A DNA stretch of 64,000 bases, taken from Membranipora membranacea. Taxonomy: Eukaryota > Bryozoa > Gymnolaemata > Cheilostomatida > Membraniporidae. Under the pieces are notes generated by a model that saw nothing but the letters and a program-made list of their open reading frames with translations, did no database searches and was not told the DNA's origin. How positions within the stretch are numbered: the first letter of the stretch is position 1; every line of letters begins with the position of its first letter. Made by a program: the position numbers and the translations under genes. The stretch is from positions 67,001-131,000 of the forward strand of contig OU612066.1 of NCBI GenBank assembly GCA_914767715.1, written 5' to 3'. Positions 57,128 through 64,000 of this stretch are shown here, piece after piece.

Positions 57128-58571
57128 ACTGCAGTACATACTACTCTATCACAGCTGAAATTTGGTAGCACTAGTCTTGCACTTTTTTCAATTGTCACAT
57201 TTGTATACGAATTGATAACAAAGAGAGCATGTGGATATACCAAACTTTGCATGAAATCAGTACTGTCTGGTTCATACATGACAAGTTGGTTGACCCAAAA
57301 ATAAGGAGCTTTCCGCGGACAAACTCCCGACCCTGAGTACCACTCTACGTCCGACGGTGCAGGTGAAATTCGGTCCTCGTTTGTCATATTTCTAAGCTAA
57401 AACTTTAGGCTTTGTATTATGAAATACGTCATTTCACCTGATTTTGCAAGTGATATAGTTGTACTTTATCCAAACTATGAGAGACTGCCCTGAAAACAGT
57501 TTTAGGCTAGCTAAAGATATTGAAAAGTAGTATTCAAGCAGTAATGGTGATGCAAATACATAGGTATATATGTACTGTGGAGTAAGAAAACATAGTTTCC
57601 CTGGCAAAAATAAGCTTCAAAGATGTTCTGGGTGAAGGAAGCTGAAAAAAAGGGAAGAAAAGGGAGGGGTGGCAAAAACCCCTAAAAACTCGGGGGCTCC
57701 CTACCAAAAAGGGAGACTTGTCAGGTATGGTTTGGTTACATTGGCAATAGGTTTTCATTATCATGCTGTTTTGTCACCGTTACAACCAGAATTGTAAACA
57801 ATTGATTATCTTTTTTTTTTTCAAAGGGCAATGCCCAAGACCAGTGGAGTCACCATGGAAAGTTAGACCTGAATCTGCTGAGGAGATTCATTTAAGTGCT
57901 GAGACCATATAATCAATGAACTCCCTCCCCTCCCTCGAGGAAGAGGGAGTTCATTAATATAATCAATGATATAACTACAACAATGCTAAGCAGTCAGACT
58001 AACGTGACAGTGTCACCAATGAAGAGGGAGTTCATTGGTGCCACTGGTCAAGCCCCTACTTCAAATATATTGGTTTCTAGAAGGCCAATAGCTGGGGAAC
58101 CGGCAGCACTACATCATCAGGCCAAGGCAGCCCTTTATCAATACTATACTTGGAAGCTCGGTAATCTATGTATTTTCAGTTGACTTCGCTAATGATCAAA
58201 GGTGATAACATCAATATTATGTCATAATCGTTTCATTCAGGTGAAATGAGCATATACAACATGATGAACATGTAACACTAAAATGTTCTCATGACAATTT
58301 ACAATGATTATTTCAAATCTTTATCCAAATGTATTCTGGGACCTGCCTGTGAACTGCCCACCTTTACCCTTGTGGGGAAAGGTTGGCATAGGGGGGGAAG
58401 TTCACAGGCTGGCAAACTCAAAATTGATTCCTTGCACACACTCACTGTCATCAAGGTCATTCTCATGTTTCTTCGGTGAGTCATTATATCATCATGTATG
58501 TCAGTTTTTCTTCCACTCTTATTACCCGCCAGATCTGTAGACTCAAACTATACTCACTAGCACTAATTCTA
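57128..58571. other. Intergenic sequence with minor hairpins
   Basis: No gene is supported. Small inverted repeats occur at about 57917-57956 (AATGAACTCCCTC with its complement) and 58335-58412 (GCCTGTGAACTGCC with its complement). They are probably MITE debris. Confidence 0.45.
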
Positions 58572-59019
58572 TTCATTCTGCGCATGCTCAGCTCTGGGCA
58601 TGCCCAGTCAGATCACGAGAGTCAGTATGAATTCTATTTTTGTTGGTACTATTAAAAATCATACTGACTCTCGTGATCTGACCGGGCATGTAGATCACTG
58701 ATAAACTAGGGTATCATTACCACAAAGCAGGTGTCGTAAGGCTAAGCATGCATCATGCATGACTTGAATTCGCAAGAACAATGAGTTTAGTTTGGGTTCT
58801 GATTGCAACTTTTGAAAGGGGAAATGGGATATCCCCTGCATACACTGTCGATCAAAATCAGCTAATAATGACAAGAGAGGATAACTATCAGTAACAAATC
58901 CACACGCTTTGGGGAGTATGTCACCAGAGCAGGTAGCCAATCAGATGGCTTCGGAATTCCGAGGCTCAATTTTGCAGAGATCAGCTCATGCCCAGAGCTG
59001 AGCATGCGCAGAATGATTA
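58572..59019. mobile_element. MITE with GCGCATGCTCAGCTCTGGGC terminal repeats
   Basis: CATTCTGCGCATGCTCAGCT and onward at 58575-58603 is inverted at 58989-59018. Inside is a second perfect inverted pair, CAGATCACGAGAGTCAGTAT and its complement (about 58611-58683). An 81-codon minus frame at 58695-58940 has no similarity I recognise. Confidence 0.75.
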
Positions 59020-61802
59020 AAAATTACATGCTGCCTCCGGTGACCTCTCAGACTAACAAGCCTTAATTTCTTAACAAAGGTTTATTCTCCGGGCTTACGT
59101 CAGCGTCCCGTCTTGATTTAAACCATGTGTTATGTTGAAAACAGAAGTTGCGTAGCCTATGACCATAAGGGCACAACTCTTAATTCAAACCACTTGGTTT
59201 CTCCAGGGGCTGGTTTCAATTAGAGATTTAGCTGTGCTTTCACGGCTACAGGCCAGCTAAAGCTCAGCCACTCACCAAATCGGGTTTCAATTAGGATAAA
59301 TTTAACACACTCATAGCTGATCCTGAGCTGAATCTTGGTGTTCTGTTTCAGTGGGCTATCACTCAGCCACCATGCAATTTCATATGTAAGATATGATAAT
59401 TTATTGAATAGTATCATACTATCGTAATTTATGATAAATTACGATTCATCAAAGTGTAATTATTCTGCAATGACAATAGACATAAAAACCACTGACTCAT
59501 AAACTCTGTCGTGTTTAGTGATAATGTGAGATTTCTCCAAAATGAATATCAATCTACTAACCTGAGGTCATTTCTCCCATCTTCCATAAGGGCCGTATAA
59601 CTTTAACTCTAACACAATCACCTAACTTATTAAGAAAATGACCTGCAAAAAAACACACACAAATCAGATAACCATATTTGGCTAAGGTTAGGGCCCAGGT
59701 TAAAGAGAGAGGGCAATAGCAATACAACAAAACAAATGAGGGCAAACATTGAGGACAAGCAGCTGTTGTGATAAATAAGTGTCCGCTAAAAGGCCGTCCA
59801 CTCTTTACCTCTGCGAAATGGCTATCCACCGGTGCTAAACACCCGTCCGTTACTGCTACATGCCCGTCCGTTTTATGAATCAATATAAATGCAGCGCATA
59901 CAACCAGCTGTTGTCCGATAGGCATCCGCATGGGTTCTTAAGATGGGTTCTTAGCGCAGCAGAAGCTAGGTGCCATAGTTTAAAGACATCCAAGTGCTGC
60001 AAGTATGTGTATCCTCTACTTTTGTATGATTGATTGCAAGACAAATATCGCTATCAGTGACCAATCGTAAATACAAGAATACAGATCAGTGCCAAATCAA
60101 TGTATGTATGTATGTATTTTATTTCACATTCTGTATCATAGTGAGAAATAATTCAGGATGATAAAAATGAATGTGTGTTAAGAAAAACTGTTTGAGAGAC
60201 GCATATAAAATGGAAAAAAGCTGTTGTTTTGCTTCCCAGTGCGACATCTAGGTGGTCTATACTTCATATTTAGGCGAGAGGATCGTTTCTCCAGATTAAA
60301 ATTTACTCTACTAAAAAGTGGATGTTTGTCATCTCCAGAAATCTTTAGAAAATGATTTTCAGATAGTTTCTTGCTAAAAGAGTCTAGTGTACACAAATCT
60401 AAAACGGACAGCCTGTTCAAATTTTAGTATTAAAAACTTTGGGCGAGGAATAGTGTCGTCAACCAAATATTTAAGTTACTTGAGTGTGAATTTAGTCTAT
60501 CTATGCAAATTACTTTGGGATCAAAATACATATATTAATTTTGACAATATATTCCATAACAGAAGCTAAGGCTTATATTATTAAATAAGTGACAGGATAG
60601 TCTGTTAGATCATCTGAGGTCATAGAATAAAGAACAGAAAAACCATAATAATACTTACAGACCAACACAGTTTATAGTGTCAACAATACTGCATCAGGGA
60701 GGGATCCCATCTCCCTAATTGCATAATCTAATTCATATGTACCACTACCGAGGAAACAAATTTGTTCTATGGATATCAACGGTAATCAATTCTAAGGATC
60801 AAATGGTTTATGGTTGACACGATCTAAGCAAGTAATTGATGCAGCTTCAATAATTTATGGCATTGTCTTGCAAAAGATCGTTTAACGATTCCCTATCGTT
60901 AGGCTTTCAGTTTAGTGGATAATGTGACTTGGGATTTTTACTGATGGAACTTGGACTTTTGTCGTACAATTTATACCATTTATTGTCGAGTTTACCGAGA
61001 TTCACACCGTGAAATCTAAAAAGATTAACACAAACAATGACTATTTATAAAAGCATTACACAGGTTCTCAAAAAGTTACCTTTATAGTGTTACTTAACAG
61101 CTTTTGAAATAAAGTGCTATTTCCAAAATTTATAATAATAAGGTGTAAAATTAAGCCTTAACACAATTCAAGGTATATATAAAATAATTAATCCTTGAAT
61201 GAGGAATGCATGTTGCAATTAAAATGATAAGGTTAATATTCATACCTTTTGCCTTTTTCCTCTAAACTGCTTTTGTATATAATATCTTGATCTAACTGAT
61301 CTGAGTTCATAATAAAGTGAACTGCCTTCTTTCACATGTAAAATTACACTGAACCAGGATAAGTTCTGCCAGATATACAGGGAACACACCAACACTAGAC
61401 CAGGGCGGGCCCAAATCCCCCCAGACCAATCAAGGACAGCCAACGCCCCATAAAGATGTTGGGAGGTGGCCAGAAGCCGCAACAAATACACTCCTCGACA
61501 CAATACTGCACCCTGGATCCCCCGTTTGAAGAGTAAATTACTCTATTGTCCCCTGAAATTGGACTGAACCTAATCCTGCAGATGAGAGCAGTGACAACTT
61601 GTTTGGAGTTGAAACGAGTCTCCAACTTAAGCTGGTGAAACAAAAGAACTTTTAATTTGAATATATAATACATGGGTTTGTTACATAATGAATTTTACCT
61701 TGTTTTTGTAAAGCTGATGAGTATCTTTACAGATCGTATACATAAAAGGAGCCTAATTTTCTTTAAATTGTTTTTTGGTTGATTGATAAAAAAAAGCCTG
61801 TA
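59020..61802. other. Intergenic sequence, no gene supported
   Basis: It contains a TGTA microsatellite near 60102-60116 and several open frames under 125 codons with no recognisable similarity or splice context. One candidate exon-like stretch, 59575-59641 minus, has AG and GT borders but no family match. Confidence 0.45.
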
Positions 61803-62298
61803 AATAGACAGTTTTCTGAGCTCTGATTTAGGCCTCAATTCTTAGTTGTCCTCTCTCCAGTTTGGTACTTTTAACCCACGCCGCATAGGAAAAACGTGGT
61901 GAAAAGAGGGTTATCTTGAAAACCGTTTATAATAGGGTACAAATTATTTTTGATTCAGAATCTGCAACATTGAAAACTCATATGGACATAGTTTGGGAAA
62001 TAATTTTAGTATGTGGATAGTCAATTATAGCATTTTCCGCCAGAATTTTTCACGATTTTTGTCACTAAAAGTATGATTTATCAACATTCAAGCCTCCAAT
62101 GATGTGGAAACCCTGTCTCTCAGGGTTTTCAATGGTGCAGACTCTGAATCAAAAATAATTTTTGTCCTAACATCAGCGGTTTTCAAGATAACCCTCTTTC
62201 AGCAGGTTTTTCCTATGCGATGTGGGTTAAAAGTGCCAAACTGGAGAGAGGACAACTCCGAATTGAGGCATAAATAGGAGCTCAGAAAACTGTCTATT
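61803..62298. mobile_element. Full-length foldback element, ~190-bp arms
   Basis: It begins AATAGACAGTTTTCTGAGCTC and ends with its complement. Both arms contain GTTGTCCTCTCTCCAGTTTG, AACCCTCTTT-type and GAATCTGCA blocks in inverted order. Related copies lie at 25735-25956 and 27625-28095. Confidence 0.85.
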
Positions 62299-62819
62299 GT
62301 GCAACAAAATTTACCAAAAGCTATGAGGATCGTGACAAATTACATGGGTAAGCTTAATTTTGTAGAGTGTGCCAATAATTACTGTTGAATATTGTGTAGT
62401 GACAAGATCATCAGTGGAAAAATGCCCCGATGGTGTAGTCATGTCTCCACAATTTAAGTTTTTTTCATTTGTCTGTAATTTATTACATTTTTTTCTAATT
62501 TATATTATTTATACTATACAATCCTGCAGATTTCATTGATCGGTACAGAAAATAATATAGACATGATCAATTTGTTCGGCTGTAAAAGTTGTTTATGACA
62601 ACTAGCCCAATGTGATGAGATCAGCCACATGTACATTCTTGCGCACTGGAATACTTAAAGTGAAACCATCCAACTACTGTTGAAAACAACTCAAAGGTCC
62701 ATTTTCCAAGCGGTTTTGTACAATGTTGGTTGGGTGTGAATATTTTTGGTATATTTGACTCAACCACTTTAAATCAACAAAATTTGATAACCAAATATGA
62801 ATGGCTTAGCTTGTGAACA

Positions 62820-63050
62820 AAGGTAAACAGGAAAAGCTGTGTGGTGAAAGATTGTCTATGTGGGAGAAAGCACAGTGGTAAATTGTCATGTTTGGAAAGT
62901 GGTTCGGTGAGAATTTGTTTGATGGGGCAAATGGCTTGCTGGGATAACTGCCTGATGAGAATATCGCTTGTTGAGAAATTGTCCATGTAGAAAAATATAT
63001 TGGTGGGAAAACGTCCAGTAGGGAAAACATCCGCAGTGAGTAAGCTGACA
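62820..63050. repeat. Degenerate short-period repeat
   Basis: GTGGGAAAACGTCC, TAGGGAAAACATCC and looser variants (TTGAGAAATTGTCC, GGTGAGAATTTG) recur about every 15-25 bp. This looks like an old tandem repeat. Confidence 0.4.
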
Positions 63051-63239
63051 CAACAATTTTAATGTCTACAACTCATGGACAGCTTCAAACAATGTCTACA
63101 GTTATATATGTACTCGTGTTTATGTACAGACAATCAAATCACCGATTGTGACATTTTACATATCTTCCTACATTTTTGGTTGCTTTATTTATTATTATTA
63201 TTATTCCCTGTTGATTTCCTCAGCTCTTCAGCCGGTGAT

Positions 63240-64000
63240 ATGTTGGTATCGGGTTAGGACCCCTAACCTGGGATATCTAACACCTTTCTCAGTATTCTTG
63301 CCGATCCTAGTAGTGCAGTGAACTGCACTCTGTCTACTTCCTTCTTCTCTATCTCCAGCATCTCCATTTGTTCATGTAGGTTAGCCACAGCTCCTAGTGC
63401 TCCTACAATGATTGGTATAATTGTCACTGATGTGTTCCATATTTTTCTTATTTCTCTCGCCAGATCCTGATATTTTTCCACCTTCTCCCTCTCCTTTTCT
63501 GTGACTCTTGCATCTCCTGGGACGGCTATATCAATGATCCAAGTGTGGTTGATTTCTTTGTCTTGCACAACGATGTCTGGCCTGCGGGCTTGTATGATGT
63601 GGTCTGTTTGAATTGTAAAGTCCCACAGGATCTTTGCTTTTTCATTTTCTGTCAACCTCTCTGCAGATGTTCGTACCAGTTTCTCCTGTGTTCTAGTTGA
63701 TATCTCTTGCACAAATTCCAATGAATCAGTTGTGCCACCTTGTCATGGCATTTCTTATACTCTGTCTGTGCTATTTTTGAACACTCACTGAGTACATGAA
63801 ACACGGTCTCTTCTCGTTCATTACACATTCTACACAGTGCTGGACCTCCTCGTTTCTCTATATGTACTTTCTTCCATCGTGTTGGTAAAGCCTGATCCTG
63901 TGCAGCCATGAGTAGTCCTTCTGTTTCTTTCTTCATGTAGCCATTCTTTATCCACGTGTACGTTTTCTTGGTGTCTGTTCGATCTGCTATCTTGGTGTAC
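63240..64000 (-). mobile_element. 3' part of a restriction-like-endonuclease non-LTR retrotransposon (cut by window edge)
   Basis: A CCHC knuckle (CRMCNEREETVFHVLSEC) at about 63836-63783 precedes RRPDIVVQDK and WIIDIAVPGDARV at 63587-63513. This is the zinc knuckle plus PD-(D/E)XK-like endonuclease layout of R2/R4/NeSL-type elements. KEREKVEKYQDLAREI and LLGSARILRKVL finish the protein. A frame shift near 63700 separates the two readings (63936-63652 and 63721-63263). The reverse transcriptase would lie beyond the right edge. Confidence 0.8.

Noticed and set aside
58695-58940. 81-codon minus-strand frame
   Set aside because: It lies inside a MITE with terminal inverted repeats and has no recognisable domain or splice partner.
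59557-59931. Extra coding exon upstream of ATR (GHFLNKLGDCVRVKVIRPLW)
   Set aside because: It has splice-like borders but no match to ATR, and the ATR frame already starts cleanly at 55349.

Overview
This is nuclear DNA of an invertebrate animal. It is AT-rich, its genes carry many GT-AG introns, and it contains metazoan-type RECQL5 (helicase plus KIX plus SRI) and ATR. It also holds non-LTR and Ty3/gypsy retroelement debris, hAT-type MITEs, tRNA-derived repeats and many minisatellites. The repeat style would fit a sponge or another early-branching marine invertebrate, but I cannot fix the phylum from the sequence alone.

Layout: 1-2436 holds a decayed LINE fragment and a dispersed repeat. 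RECQL5 runs on the plus strand from 2437 to 15690. I place 19 coding exons whose phases all agree, giving 1187 codons. 15691-20469 is intergenic, with a decayed Ty3/gypsy pol and a 7-copy tandem repeat. ATR runs on the minus strand from 55349 to 21336. I place 46 coding exons whose phases close to 2594 codons, close to the roughly 2640 residues of vertebrate ATR. A dead CR1/Jockey-like LINE (42776-46882) lies in ATR intron 16. From 55350 to the right edge there are only repeats: a palindrome cluster beside the ATR start, MITEs and foldbacks, and the 3' part of a restriction-like-endonuclease non-LTR element.

RECQL5 and ATR are convergent neighbours and both act in replication stress and genome stability: RECQL5 restrains RNA polymerase II and RAD51, and ATR is the replication checkpoint kinase.

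The most unusual signal is in ATR. Tandem repeats are repeatedly anchored on its exon edges. The last eleven codons and the stop codon are amplified into a 22-copy, 41-bp minisatellite. The 5' splice sites of exons 14 and 15 lie inside arrays of 24-bp and 21-bp units, both multiples of three and open in frame for several copies. The 3' splice site of exon 29 is copied 13 times, and that of exon 23 twice in frame. Further arrays abut exons 25, 34, 36 and 45. A second notable item is a LINE ORF1 that begins with an RNase H1-type hybrid-binding domain.
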